From contig JASWHV010000017.1 in NCBI GenBank assembly GCA_030760725.1, positions 11,014,959 through 11,078,958 of the forward strand: a stretch of DNA of 64,000 nucleotides, given 5' to 3'. The position numbers and the translations under genes are program-made. Numbering within the stretch: position 1 is the first letter of the stretch; every line of letters starts with the position of its first letter. Of this stretch, positions 23,441-36,064 are shown in pieces. The notes beneath the pieces are model-generated. The model was not told the origin of the DNA and ran no database searches. It saw only the letters and a list, made by a program, of their open reading frames with translations. This stretch comes from Neostapfia colusana. Taxonomy: Eukaryota; Streptophyta; Magnoliopsida; Poales; Poaceae.

Positions 23441-25395
23441 ATGACCAAGCTTCCTTCAGCGGCAAACTCTTCCCCCCTGCGTCCGCAGCAAACCGTGACC
23501 AGGGGAGAGTACATGATGACACACTCAGGACGGAGTGTGTCAGGGCAAGCTGGGAGCCAGCAACCGGCTCTGGCAGCGCCAACCCCGGCAATGCAGGCTC
23601 CAACCAGCGTCAGGCCTTCAGTAGCGCCGGGCGTACCCGGTTGGGGTGCGCTAGCAGCAGCAAGGGCGCTACTGCACAATCCGCCTGCTGGGGACGCACC
23701 TCAGGCAGCGACCCAGCAGTGGATTCGCGAGGTAGACCGTCTTGTCGTCGCCGCCGCAAACCATTGACTTCGGCGGGGACGACGCTCCGGCCAACCGGCT
23801 GTGTCGCTGACGCGCACGCCAACGGTTGACGGGCAGACGGCGGGTTCCAGCTCCACCAAACTTCCGTCGACGGACCTGAGGACAGAGCTGGAACGGTGCC
23901 ACTTGGGCCAAGATGCCCGAGTGTTCCTCGAGCGACGTCGAGAAAGGCGTCGCACTCAAGAGGCTGGCGACAATATGACGTCGGCCTTGGCCCAGCCTGG
24001 AGGGCAGACCTTCGCTACGCGAGCTCTGCCCCAGGCGTACGCCGCACAGCATAAGCCACAACCATGTGCTCTGCAAGCGGCGTCCCCGGCCTATGGCGCA
24101 ACCTTGCCCATACCGGGGTACACTGTGCCAGGCGCAACCAAGCGTTCGCGGCACCAGTACCTGCACTGGGAGCCAGCAACCAGCTCTGGCAGCGCCGACC
24201 CCGGCAATGCAGGCTCCAACCAGCATCAGGTCTTCAGTAGTGCTGGGCGTACCCGGCGGGAGTGCGCTAGCCGCAACAAGAGCGCTACTGCACCAATCCG
24301 CCTGCTGGGGACGCGCCTCAGGCAGCGACCCAGCAGTGGATTCGCGAGGTAGACCGTCTTGTCGTCGCCGCTGCAAACCCTTGACTTCGGCGTGGACGAC
24401 GCTCCGGCCAACCGGCTGTGTCGCTGACGCGCACGCCAACGGTTGACGGACAGACGGTGGATTCCAGCTCCACCAGGCTTCCGTCGACGGACCTGAGGAC
24501 TGATCTAGAACGATACCACCTGGGCCAAGACGTCCGAATGTTCCTCGAGCGGCAACGAGAAAGGCGTCGCAGCCAAGAGGCCAGCGTCAGCATGACGACT
24601 GCCTCAACCCTGCCTGAGGCGCAGACTTTCGCCACGCGAACTCTGCCCCAGACATACGCCACGCAGCATATGCCACAGCCATATGTCCTGCAAACGGCGC
24701 CCCCGGTCTATGGCGCAGCCTTGCCCATACCGGGATACACTGTGCCAGCGGCGAACCAAGCGTTCGCGGCACCAACACCTGCAGCAACAGGGGCAGGATG
24801 TGCGGCCATGGAGCCCCACCTCCGCTTCACGAGGTGGCCACGCAAGTTTCGGCCGCACCTGCCTGAGAAGTACGACGGCAGCGTCAACCCGGCGGGGTTC
24901 CTCCAGATCTACTCCACCGCCATACTTGGCGCAGGAGGGGATGAGGCCGTCATGGCCAAGCTACTTCCCCGTCGCCTTGACCGGCCCAGCCCGGTCTTGG
25001 CTAATGAACCTTCCTCAGGGTTCCATAACTTCCTGGAGAGAGCTCTGCCGGCAGTTCATCGCCAACTTCGGCAGCTCCTACACCCGTCCCGGCACGGAGC
25101 TTGACCTCCAAGCCATCAAGCAACAACCTGGGGAGTCGCTGCGCTCCTTCATCCAGCGGTTCTCCCAGGTACGCAACACCATTCCGCATATTCAAAGTGC
25201 TTCTGTGGTGGCGGCACTTCGACAGTGTCCAGGACAAGAAGATGCTTGGGAGGCTTGCAACAAGAGAGGTCTGCGATGCCTCCGAGCCCTTCAGCCTGGC
25301 GGACAATTGCACCAGAGCAGCCGGAGGGCGGAGCTGGCACTCACTGCCAGCTTCCGAAGCCGGAAGACAGCCCGAAGACGGCGGAGTTCAAGCTG
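23441..25395 (+). pseudogene. degenerate gag of element D with an internal 617-bp duplication
   Basis: It starts MTKLPSAANS, as in the intact gag of C (48730). After about 109 codons it is frameshifted. Bases 23550-24166 are duplicated as 24167-24783, with the motif SLTRTPTVDGQT appearing in both copies. Because 617 is not a multiple of three, the duplication also breaks the frame. The conserved gag core (RWPRKFRPHLPEKYDGSVNP, then RSFIQRFSQVRNTIPHI) follows in two different frames. The C-terminal knuckle region seen in C is missing. Clearly non-functional. Confidence 0.85.
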
Positions 25396-25863
25396 AGCTC
25401 CCGACCACGTCAGACAGCCAAGAGCCAAGCACTGGCTGACTTCGTGGCTGAGTGGACGCCAACGAAGGCTGACCCAGGGGGCCGCGACGACGGTGAACCA
25501 AAGTACCGAGCTCCGGTCTTCACCGGGCCTCACTGGACGCTCTTCTTCGACGGCTCCTCGCGAAAGCAGGGAGCCGGTGCCGGCATACTGCTTCTCATGC
25601 CATCGGGGGAGCTAGTTATCAAGCAAGTTAAGGGTGAATGCCCCTGCAATGACCCACAGCTAGCTGCTTATCTGCTTCACGTACGGATGTTGGAGAAAGA
25701 ATTCCTCGCCTTGGACCTGCGTCATGTACCGCGCGCTTGCACGGCCGCAGCTGACGACCTCTCAACGAAAGCCTCCATCGGAGCCCCTGCGCATGAAGGA
25801 GTCTTCGAGAGGACGTTGCTGCGGTCCACAGCCCGGCCCGCCGAGCCGGGTGAAGGGGGCTGA
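25396..25863 (+). pseudogene. RNase H remnant of element D
   Basis: An open stretch in the frame of 25225-25863 contains ALADFVAEWTP, then WTLFFDGSSRKQGAGAGILL, typical of the RNase H start in Tat-type pol, and LDLRHVPRACTAAADDLST near the end. It directly follows truncated gag, so protease and RT have been deleted. The RNase H domain itself is shortened in the middle. Confidence 0.75.
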
Positions 25864-26713
25864 ACCAGTGCCTCGAAGCTAGGCAGTCCCGGCGGCCCTG
25901 GATGCCGCCAAAGGATCGTAAGAGTCACTAGGGACTCCGTGCAACCCAGCGCTCAAGATCCAGAAGCTCAAATAGTCCCGATGCATGGACCACGGAGGTC
26001 CGGGACTCCTTGAAGGACATCCTTCCTGATGAACGTGCATCCACTGAACGGGTGGTGCGGATGGCTAAGTGCTACGCGCTGGTATCTTTACTGGCGTGGC
26101 ACCACGACATCCTATTGCGGTGCATAACCCAGGAGGAAGGCTGCGATTAGCTCGCAGTAGTCCAAGGAGGCGAGTGCTGGGAACGCTCATCGTCCCGCAG
26201 TTGGTCGGTTAAGCCACCCGACATGGCTCCTACTGACCGAGAGCCACCTGGACGCCGTCAAACCGGTTAGGGATGCAATGTGTGCCAGGTCCATGCCAAG
26301 CAGACCACACAACCGGTGCAGACGCGCACCCAGAGCCGTCGGGGGATACCGGCTCCTCCATGTCGAGGGCCAGCCGGACTTCCCAGGGCCGGGTCACGGG
26401 AACTACCCTTCCACATGGTATGCGGGGCCGAAGCCATGCTTCCCCCTGATATAGCCATGGGGGTCCCCCCGTGTCCGGCGTACGACGAAGCCATGCATGA
26501 CCCGCTCTGCGTGAAGACAGGCGCTCCGACGCTACCCAGTAAGTTCACCATGCTTACTTAGGTGTTTATTTAAATTATGCATTAATTTAAATGAACACCT
26601 CCCCACGCTCTAGACAGTGTGCGTCCATTGTACACTCCGCTCCTCTTTCCGGCTCTCATGCATAGTCGATATTTGCCGTCCTGCCGAAGGCGGTAGTGCA
26701 TCGGGTACCTGCC
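25864..26713 (+). pseudogene. integrase remnants and 3' noncoding sequence of element D
   Basis: The piece at about 26390-26460 reads ELPFHMVCGAEAMLPPDI, resembling the C-terminal part of Tat-type integrases (PFxLVYGxEAxLP). Between 25864 and 26280 the sequence is similar to the integrase zinc-finger region of C but heavily frameshifted. From about 26560 it is noncoding and matches A at about 200-335. Confidence 0.6.
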
Positions 26714-29712
26714 TGTGACACCCTCATCTCGGGTGTCAGCATATGCTCATGTTTTACGAAGAAGAAAAACATTTTTAGAAAAGAGGGAACAGAAACAAGT
26801 ATCAAAAGGATAGCCAGTAAAGCTCTCTGAAAGCGCCGAAGGCAACTTCCACGACCAGTAGACCACGTGGCGTGTTCGGAACTCATTCCCGAGAGATTGG
26901 GAGAGGTCTGACGCTAAACTGGATACGTGGCAGGCTCGGGGGTCACCTCCGCAATTGGAAAGAGGTCTGACCCTGCGGGACGCGTGTTGCCCGTGGAGCT
27001 AGCCTCTGTGGAAGAAGCAAAGGCATTTTTCATGGGACACATGTCACCTTCGGAGCTAGTCCTCGCGGAAGTCAGGGGACCAGTCGCACGGGATACGTGT
27101 TAATTTCGGAACCCATCTCCGAGAAGTCCGAATCTATTGAACACGTGTTGCCACCGGAGCTTATCTCCGGAGGTCCGTTGCCGCTGAACACGTGTCGACC
27201 TCGGGGCATGTCCCTGAGGGAAGGAAAGGCGGAAAGACCGGCATCCACACGTGGCGTGCGCGGAGCTCACCTCCGAAGAAGAGGGAGGTCTCGATCGATT
27301 GACACGCGGCACGACCGGAGCTCGTCTCTGTGGAAGAAGAGATACCAGGCTCAGAAGGACACGTGGAGCCTCCGGAGCTCATCACCACGGAGGTAACGAG
27401 TTTTGGAGCGGCTGTTACGCGTAAGGACACCGGTACGCAACGGGAACCGATCTAAAATACACGATCCTTACCAAAGATAAGACGTCAGGATCTAACAAAG
27501 ATCTGAATAAGACTCTTATTCGGAATCCAATCAGATTAGGACTCTTCTCTTCTCGACTATAAATAGAACCCAAAACCTCTGGCCGAAATCACGAACTTTT
27601 CTTTCAACTCCTGAGCCAACGACTTAGCGCTCTAGCCCTAACTCGCCGAGCAAAACATCACCGAAGCGCAACAAGGGAGATCATCGGAGAAGGACCGAGT
27701 GGTCTGAGGAGAACCTCGAAGTCAAGAAAAACGTGAGGTAGGACTTTAATACCACCTTACAACATCATGTTGTTCATCTCTTTGCATCTGTTCTTCGATT
27801 CCTTTCGAACAGAAGCCTTTTCGTGAACAGATCACTTGATGATCAGTTTGATCTAAACACTAGATCATCGCCACGTCCACCTTTGATCCGAACACCTCTA
27901 CCCATGCAAGCCATGCAAGGGCACCCCAATCTAATAAAAATCATAGGATAGCATGCATGAGCATCATCGCATCTAGTTTAGGGTTTGTGCATGATATTGA
28001 TTGCTGTGAATTTTGTATGCACGTGAATCCTACATAGCAGAACAAGCTCAGGAAGCTGTGTACGACGAGCTGCAGCAACAAAGTTTTGAGAATCAAGAAC
28101 AACCGGAACCGCAAGAAAAGGCAAGTGCTCCTTGACCATGTTGATCCTATGTTTTGGGTAAAACTATTTTGTTTTGCGAAAAGATGTGTGTGCTGAGTCA
28201 AACATGATGGGAAACCCTTTTATAGGAGTTTACTAGTTTTAATTAAACCACCCTTGTCACCTGGGAAGTTTTATGAGTCGGGTATGGTTTTTGTTTTATG
28301 CTTCGCTGAGTCCATGGGATTGGGAAGCGAGATAGATGTGTCTAGCTAACTGCACTCATAATAATAATGAGAAACTGATGTTAATAATGAACATAGATCG
28401 GAGGGGGATCTAGGCAAGCCTGGGTTTGTGTATGAGGTAGCATGAGATGGTGGTTTTACTTGCCGTAGATCTAAGGACCGGTTCATGCATGCACATGCCA
28501 GGGTAACAGTGCCACCACAAGGCCAAGTATGGGTGCGGCTTAGCTGAGTAATTAGGTAAGTTGCTAGAGTGTTATGGACTGTGGAAGGCGCGGGGAATGG
28601 GAGTCGAGTGAGGACTGTCCTGGGAACTGCATGGCACAAGAGGGGGCCCGTGGGTGGGAGAATTGGAGATTCTAGCCTGCCGGTGAAAACTTAGTGAGTC
28701 CATACATCTAGTAACCCCTTTGTAAAGGCTATTTTGTGATCTCTTGACCATACACCGACGGTTGTGTACTGGTATAATGGAGGTTCTGCAGTCGCCGACG
28801 GGTGACGAAATCACAAACTTGTGGGTAAAGAGGTGCAAACTCTGCAGAGTTACTAAAACTATCATGATAGCCGAGCTTACGGTCATGAGCACCTGGCTAA
28901 ACTGCCATGATTAGATGGGAAGGTTACTGGGATGGTTATTGGAATGGTTATTGGGAAGGTTATTGGTTATGGTTATTAGTTATGGTTTGGTTTGGGACTG
29001 TTAAGTCCAGGAGATGAGATGGTTGCATGACTGGTGGGTCATGACATGAGATTGGTCTCGGTGCGAGACGAGGTTGAGGTGAGATGGTAGCGAATACGAG
29101 GAGGTATTCGTGAGTATGGGTAAAAGATTGGTTAATGTTTGGATGGAACACGGGAAGTGATGGAGGTATGTTGGTAATTTCATACATGCTGGGACTACAT
29201 TTATCTAAAGTTAAGTTGCTGTTTTATCATGATTTTATAAATTTGCTTTTCTGCAAATAAGCCTTTTATATCTATCTTGTTTATGAGCTGCATATCATGT
29301 GTTATTCCCGCACTTGCTGAGTACATCATTGTGCTCAAACTTGCATTATTATTTCTTCATCAACAGCAAGAGAAGTCTACTATGAAGACCGTGTAGAGCA
29401 TTATGGCGTGTGATCTGTTCTCAACCTTGCCTGTGGAGGGAATAGAGATGGAGCCACTTCTGTTTAGTTTTGCTTCCGCATTAGTTTATGCTTCCGCATT
29501 TAAATAAGGATTTCCGCTGCATAGAATTAAGATTTCCGTTGTGAGCATGAGTCCAAGACTCATGAGGTGATTGTAATAAACTCTGTTATTCGTGGTAATA
29601 TATAATCTGAATTCAGTTTGTGGAACGTATGTGTATGTGTGATGAACATCCTGGGCACACATATGCATTAGTTCTCGGTTCCGTGGTTTTCCACGGAATT
29701 GAGGGCGTCACA
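26714..29712 (+). repeat. solo LTR of the Tekay-like family inside element D
   Basis: It begins TGTGACACC, ends GGCGTCACA and is 2,999 bp long. The flanking duplication CTGCC is at 26709-26713 and 29713-29717. No internal region remains, so a full element was reduced by LTR-LTR recombination. Its TATA box is at 27558-27565. It is more diverged from the 18431/36079 LTR pair than those are from each other. Confidence 0.95.
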
Positions 29713-30019
29713 CTGCCAGAGGCCCGGTGGCCTTTTGGATCTCCCCCTATAAGGGTACTGCACCGCCAGTTGGTCTCCTCCGAGAAAAGACCTACGCTAG
29801 AACGGGGGGTCAGGAGCCTTGCTTTGCCCGGTCTTGCACCCAAAGCATGCGCACTCTGCCTCCCGGCGCTACGGTCTGAGTACCAGGGGGCCGGGCGGTT
29901 ACACCCTGACTGGGGCTGGGGCCAGACCTCCGGGACCAAGTGCACTGGATTACCCAAGCCCCGTATTCCGGCCTGGGACAGTAAGCCAAATGAGACTAAG
30001 GGATAGGAAAGGGGGGACC
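29713..30019 (+). other. noncoding 3' region of element D
   Basis: Continuation of D after the solo LTR. It resembles 335-700 of element A in short blocks (cccaaagcatgcgcactctg, ctgggac-agtaagcc). No gene is seen. Confidence 0.6.
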
Positions 30020-30810
30020 ACTGAGCAGTTCCGGACCTCCGCCCCCACAGCTGGGCCGAGCTCCGAGGCCAGCCCTCGCCCTCCTTTCAGAGGCGAGCGC
30101 TGATGCCGGACCTCACGCCCTTCGCTGGCCTGAGCTCCGATGACTTCCGGACTCCGCCTCCACAGCCAGGCCGAGCTCCGAGGCCAGCCCTCGCCCTCCT
30201 TTCAGAGGCGAGCGCTGATGCCGGACCTCACGCCCTTCGGTGGCCTGAGCTCTCGATGACTTCCGGACTCCGCCTCCACAGCCAGGCCGAGCTCCGAGGC
30301 CAGCCCTCGCCCTCCTTTCAGAGGCGAGCACTGATGCCGGACCTCACGCCCTTCGCTGGCCTGAGCTCCGATGACTTCCGGACTCCGCCCCCATAGCTGG
30401 GCCGAGCTCCGAGGCCAGCCCTCGCCCTCCTTTCAGAGGCGAGCGCTGATGCCGGACCTCACGCCCTTCGCTGGCCTGAGCTCCGATGACCTCCGGACCT
30501 CACGCCCTTCGCTGGCCTGAGCCCCGATGACTTCCGGACTCTGCCCCCATAGCTGGGCCGAGCTCCAAGGCCAGCCCTCGCCCTCCTTTCAGAGGCGAGC
30601 GCTGACGCCGGACCTCACGCCCTTCGCTGGCCTGAGCTCCGATGACTTCCGGACTCCGCCTCCATAGCCAGACCGAGCTCCGAGGCCAGCCCTCGCCCTC
30701 CTTTCAGAGGCGAGCGCTGATGCCGGACCTCACGCCCTTCGCTGGCCTGAGCTCCGATGACTTCCGGACCTCCGCCCCCACAGCTGGGCCGAGCTCCGAT
30801 GCCAGGCTTC
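30020..30810 (+). repeat. 115-bp tandem repeat array in element D
   Basis: The block ccggacctcacgcccttcg recurs at 30106, 30221, 30337, 30452, 30608 and 30723. The period is 115-116 bp, with one extra partial unit of about 41 bp near 30493. Each unit also has gagctccgatgacttccgga and ccctcgccctcctttcagag. It occupies the place where A and C carry the antisense gene and its flank. Confidence 0.9.
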
Positions 30811-30954
30811 ACCCTCTCCTAAGAAGCTGAACACCGAAGCCGTCAAGACCCTGCCAGCACAGGGAGTACTCAAGACAAGAAAGTGCGTGGATCAGAAGAG
30901 ACGAAGGTCCCACCTCGGGCTCGCTATCTCCCCAGAGATGGGCCCGGGGGCCAC

Positions 30955-32070
30955 TGTCGGTACCCTCGATATGGGGTACCCCCGTGCACAGGGGAAAATG
31001 CCTAAGGATCTCGCCCTTCTCCGCAGGGAGAGCTCCGAAGGCGCCACGCGTCCAGCGGGGCCGGACCTCCCTCTCCTCAGAGGAGAGCTCCGGGCCCACC
31101 ACATGGCATACAGAAGCCGGACCTCCCCCTCCGCGGGAGAGAGGTCCAAAGGTGCCGCGTGTCCGGAGAGGCCGGACCTCCCTCTCCTCAGAGAGGAGCT
31201 CCGGGCTCGCCGCGTGGCCAACAGAAGCCGAACCTCCCCCTCCGCGGGGAGAGGTCCGAAGGCTCCACGTGTCCTGTGGGGCCGGACCCCCCTCTCTTCT
31301 GAGGAGGGCTCCGGGCCCACCACGTGGCCAGCAGAACGGCGCTGCCTGCCCCCGAGCGATAGGCAGCGGGCGTAAAGATGCCCCATACCTTGCCCGTACA
31401 AGGTATTCAAGGCCCGCGCCTTCCCAAGACGTGGAGCACGCCTCTGTCAGGTGCCGTTGCGCCCAGTCGCATCACAGACTGGCGCGCAGTGTCAGAGGCT
31501 GCCAGCCAATAAACGCAGCGACAAGACATCCCATGCCGCCCCCACCGTCATCATCCACTACGACTAGCATGCGGCATGGGCAGAGCTACAAGACGAAGAC
31601 TCAGAAGCCTTCGGCAGAGACAACTACCGGCATAACTGCAGATACGGTAGATATCAGTCAATCTCCCCGGGACCACCTGTCGGGTCGCGGCCCCCCTTGT
31701 AAGCCACCCGAGTCTTGGACTATAAAAGGCTCGGGTAGGCGACGTTAGTAGGGGTTCGGACTCTAGCCATTCGGACCCTGGGTTCGCACTTTGCAACTCA
31801 TACGCTAGCCATACACTCCCACGCTGTAACTCACCCCAAGCTCAGGACTCCGGCCCTGAGCAGCAAGCAATACAGCGAGCTCCATAGCTCGCCGTGGACG
31901 TAGGGTTTTACGCTCCGGCGGCCTGAACCACGTAAAACTCACCGCGTCAAGCTCTTACTAACTCGTCCATCCGCGCAAGCTCTCCGCAAGGGACTAACCC
32001 CACCGAAAAAAGAACCTCCGCGGGCTGCCCAGTGCAGGCCCGGGGGAAGTGTCGACCGAACACTTCGACA
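30955..32070 (+). repeat. 3' LTR of element D
   Basis: It runs TGTCGGTACC to CACTTCGACA over 1,116 bp, with the TATA box at 31721-31728. The target duplication GAAGG follows at 32071-32075. Confidence 0.95.
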
Positions 32071-33006
32071 GAAGGTCTCCGCCAAGGACAGAAAAGTGTG
32101 AATGAATATCTCAACAAGTTCATACAACTGTCCCGGTATGCCCCCAAAGATGTCAACTCAGATCAGAGGAAGCAGTACCTGTTCATGAGAAGGTTGAACA
32201 ATGAGATCCAAGTTCAACTCCTCAACAATGACTACGTAAGCTTCCAGAAGCTAGTTGATAAGGATATTGTGATGGAAAACAAAATCCGAGAGATCGAGCG
32301 AGAGTGCAAAAGGAAGATGCCATACCAGCTCCAAGGGAGCAACGTACGACCTAGGTTCATGCCCCCTGCACCGCAGTATGGATCAACCACTCCTACGAAC
32401 CGCCCTGGTCAGTCACCACAGCAACGGTTCGTTGCACTGCCACCTCGTGTGCCCATGCCTCCTGCGCCCCGGCCTAACAATGGCGCTCCTGTTCAAAACC
32501 CCCGCCCCAACGTACCTGCTGCCGTAGGCAACAGGGCATGCTTTGCATGCGGGGAAGTAGGCCACTTCGCTAACCAGTGCCCGAGGAGAGGCCTTGGACA
32601 GCAAGGTAACGTGCCCAAGCAGAACCAGCGACCAAACGGAGGGGACAACCAAGGGAACCGTGGACCGCAGAACTATGCTTGTGGCCACGTTAACCATGTC
32701 ACTGCTGAGGAAGCACAACAGGCTGAGGACGTCGCAATTGGTATGTTCCTTGCTAACTCCAACCTAGCCACCATTTTATTTGATTCTGGAGCATCACATT
32801 CTTTCATATCATCCGAATATGTTGCCAAACATCATCTACCCGTATCCCACTTAGAATGTGCTATGTTAGTTAATTCTCCCGGAGGAGAAATGAGGACTAA
32901 TGTAGTATGCCCTAAAGTAAGCCTTAAAATAAGAGGGGTAGACTTCCTTGCCAACCTTATTGTTTTGGACTCCCACGGGATTGACATCATACTCGGAATG
33001 GATTAG
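32071..33006 (+). pseudogene. Tekay-like gag C-terminal part, zinc knuckle and protease, ends in a stop
   Basis: It continues gag after element D in the same frame. It has the rest of the gag domain (SVNEYLNKFIQLSRYAP), a Pro-rich linker, a CCHC knuckle (CFACGEVGHFANQC) that binds RNA, and an aspartic protease with the active-site motif LFDSGASHSF. The frame ends at TAG (33004-33006) right after ILGMD, where relatives have Trp, so one G-to-A change separates it from the RT part. Confidence 0.9.
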
Positions 33007-35940
33007 TTAAGCAAGCACAATGGAGTAATCCAATGTGCTGAAAGGAGCGTGCAGTTGACAAACGAACACGGTATTCGTGTCGAGTTTGAGTCAGCCCAGC
33101 AAGCAACCGAACGGGCAAATTTGAACCATGTCGAAGGAACAACATTGGACAGCATTCCAGTGGTTCAGGAATTTTCGGACGTGTTCCCGGAAGAGCTCCC
33201 GGGAATGCCACCTGACCGGGACATCGAGTTTGCCATAGATTTGGTACCCGGAACTGCACCTATAGCTAAGAGACCATATAGGATGCCCGTCAACGAGTTA
33301 GTTGAACTCAAGAAGCAAATTCAAGAACAGTTGGAGAAGTGTTTTATCCGTCCAAGCTCATCACCATGGGGAGCTCCGATACTCTTTATGGACAAGAAGG
33401 ACGGAACCCAAAGAATGTGCGTGGACTACAGATCTCTCAACGAGGTGATAATCAAGAATAAATACCCTCTGCCCCGTATAGAGGACCTGTTCGATTAAAT
33501 GAAAGGAGACCAGGTATTCTCCAAGATTGTTCTTCGGTCGGGATATTTCCAGCTGAAGATTAAGCCCTCCGATATACCTAAGACAACCTTTCGGACACGG
33601 TATGATTCATATAAATATACCGTTATGTCTTTTGGATTGACGAATGCACCCGCATACTTCATGTACCTTATGAACAAGGTTTTCATGGAGTACTTGGACA
33701 AGTTCATCGTGGTTTTCATCAATGACGTTATGGTGTATTCAAAAAGTAAGGAGGAGCATGAAGAACATCTGAGATTGACCTTGCAGAAGTTGCGCGAGCA
33801 TCAGTTGTATGCCAAGATCAACAAGTGTCAATTTTGGCTAAAGGAAATATCTTTCCTGTGCCACATCATCTCCAAGGAAGGGGTATCGGTTGATCCTGTA
33901 AAGGTGAGAGATGTTCTAAATTGGGACCAACCAAAGAGCGTGAGGGATATTCGAAGTTTCCTTGGGATGGCAAGATACTATCGGCGCTTCATTAAAGACT
34001 TCTCTAAAATAGCAAAACCTATGACGGAGTTGCTAATGAAGGGAAAAATCTTTCAATGGATACAAGCCTGCCAAGAAAGTTTTGAGGAACTCAAGAAAAG
34101 GCTAACCACAGCACCAGTTCTGGTATTGCCAGACGTAAGCAAGAGCTTTGACATATATTGTGACGCATCCAGACAAGGGCTTGGATGTGTGCTCATGCAG
34201 GAAGGACAAGTGGTAGCCTATGCCTCACGACAATTAAAGAAGCACGAGCTTAACTATCCTACGCACGACTTGGAGTTAGCAGCAGTGGTGCATGCATTGA
34301 AGATTTGGAGACATTATATCCTTGGTCATCGATGTGAGATCTATACGGATCATAAAAGCCTCAAGTACATATTTACACAAACGGACTTGAATTTGAGGCA
34401 ACGTCGATGGTTAGAACTCATCAAGGATTATGATGTAGGAATCAACTACCACCCCTGGAAGGCCAATGTAGTAGCTGACGCATTGAGCAGAAAGGGAGCA
34501 TGCCACCAACTCACGGTTCGGGAGCTACCACCCGAACTACGGAAGGAGTTCGAACGGTTACACCTCGGATTCTTGAATAACGTGGAGATAATAGAGATCC
34601 ACTCCTCATTGGAGCAAGAAATAAGAAAGGGCCAAGCAACGGACGAGGGGATCAAGGAGATTATGGAAAGAATCCGACAAGAGATAGCGAAGGATTTCAA
34701 GGAGGATGAAAAGGGTACGCTTTGGCTAGGAAAAAGGATTTGTGTGCCAAACATAAGACACCTTCGCGACATGATATTGAAGGAGGCACATGATTCACCC
34801 TATTCCATACATCCAGGGAGCACCAAGATGTACAAGGATTTGAAAACCTGCTATTGGTGGGATGGTATGAAGAGGGATATAGCCGAATACGTTGCCCTAT
34901 GCGACACATGCCAAAGGGTAAAAGCCGAACATCAAAAACCCGCTGGATTGCTGCAACCTTTGAGAATACCCGAATGGAAATGAGAGGACATCAGTATGGA
35001 CTTCATCGTCGGATTACCACGTACTCAGTCAGGATATGATTCCATCTGGGTCATTGTGGACCGGTTGACGAAAACCGCCCATTTTCTTCCGGTAAAGACC
35101 AGTTACAACGTTGCACAATTAGCAGAGTTGTACATGGAACAGATCGTGTGCCGTCACGGAGTTCCGAAGAGGATAGTCTCAGATCGAGGTTCTCAGTTTA
35201 CCTCTAGATTCTGGAGGAGGTTGCAGAAAGCCATGGGGACACGACTGGATTTTAGCTCCGCCTATCACCCACAAACAGATGGGCAAACCGAAAGGACGAA
35301 CCAAATCTTGGAGGACATGTTGAGAGCTTGTGCCTTAAAACGTGGGTGTAGTTGGGATATGAATTTACCGTATGCCGAGTTCTCCTATAACAACAGCTAT
35401 CAAGCTAGCTTGAAGATGTCGCCTTTCGAAGCCTTGTATGGTAGACGGTGTAGAACGCCACTGTTCTGGAACGAGACTGGAGAGAACCAGGTGTTTGGAC
35501 CCGAAGTACTACAAGAGGCTGAAAAGCAAGTCCAAACGATACGGGAGAACTTAAAGGCTGCTCAGGCACGACAGAAAGGCTATGCGGACAATAGGCGTAG
35601 GAAGTTGACCTTTGAAGTAGGAGACTTCGTATACCTTAAGATATCGCCTATCCGAGGCCAACGACGTTTCAACTTCAAAGGCAAGCTAGCACCTCGCTAC
35701 ATCGGACCCTTTAAAATTTTGGACAAGCGAGGAGAAGTAGCCTATCAACTAGAGCTCCCAAACCACCTCTCCGACGTACATGACGTATTTCATGTATCCC
35801 AGCTCAAGAAGTGCTTGAGAGTACCCGAAGAACAAGTATCAATGGGAGAAGTTGAACTTCAAGAGAACCTGACTTACGCAGAACACCCTGTCCGAATCTT
35901 GGACGTAAAAGAAAGGGTCACCCGAAACAAGGTGATTTGA
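33007..35940 (+). pseudogene. Tekay-like RT, RNase H and integrase, three further in-frame stops
   Basis: All segments are in the frame of gag. RT begins near 33150. It is interrupted by TAA at 33496-33498 (probably from CAA). The catalytic motif reads FINDV (Asn codon at 33721) instead of F/YxDD, so the polymerase would be inactive even if read through. RNase H: YCDASRQGLGC, THDLELAAVVHAL, YTDHKSLK, VVADALSRK. The integrase HHCC finger ends CDTCQRVK. TGA at 34981-34983 replaces a conserved Trp. The core follows with MDFIVGLPRT, SDRGSQFTSRFW and QTDGQTERTNQ. The C-terminal domain (YIGPFKIL, HDVFHVSQLKKC) leads to TGA at 35938-35940. All four stops in this polyprotein are explicable by single transitions. 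Confidence 0.9.
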
Positions 35941-36064
35941 TGGTGCAAGGTACAATGGAGCCATCACACTGAAGCTGAAGCCACATGGGAACGTGAAGAG
36001 GATATCAAGGCAGAATTCCCCCATCTATTTTCTACTAACGAATCTCGAGGGCGAGATTCAATTT
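35941..36064 (+). pseudogene. chromodomain-like integrase tail after the fourth stop
   Basis: In the same frame past TGA 35938-35940, the sequence reads CKVQWSHHTEAEATWEREED, then FPHLF. It is the C-terminal chromodomain-like end of Tekay/Del integrases, whose aromatic residues bind methylated histone tails in the known family. It ends just before the purine tract. Confidence 0.75.

Larger units (their letters stand above)
22308..32070 (+). mobile_element. Tat-type Ty3/gypsy element D, internally deleted, nested in Tekay-like gag
   Basis: It is flanked by GAAGG at 22303-22307 and 32071-32075. It consists of 5' LTR, primer site, degenerate gag, RNase H remnant, integrase remnant, a solo LTR of another family (26714-29712), a 115-bp tandem array and 3' LTR. 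Protease and RT are not recognisable, and no antisense gene is present. Its best relatives in the window are A, B and C. The Tat label rests on gag and RNase H similarity to C and on C's antisense gene. Confidence 0.9.

Noticed and set aside
30020..30810. Open frames of 60-100 codons in the 115-bp array
   Set aside because: They repeat with the array and exist on both strands; no protein family is recognisable.
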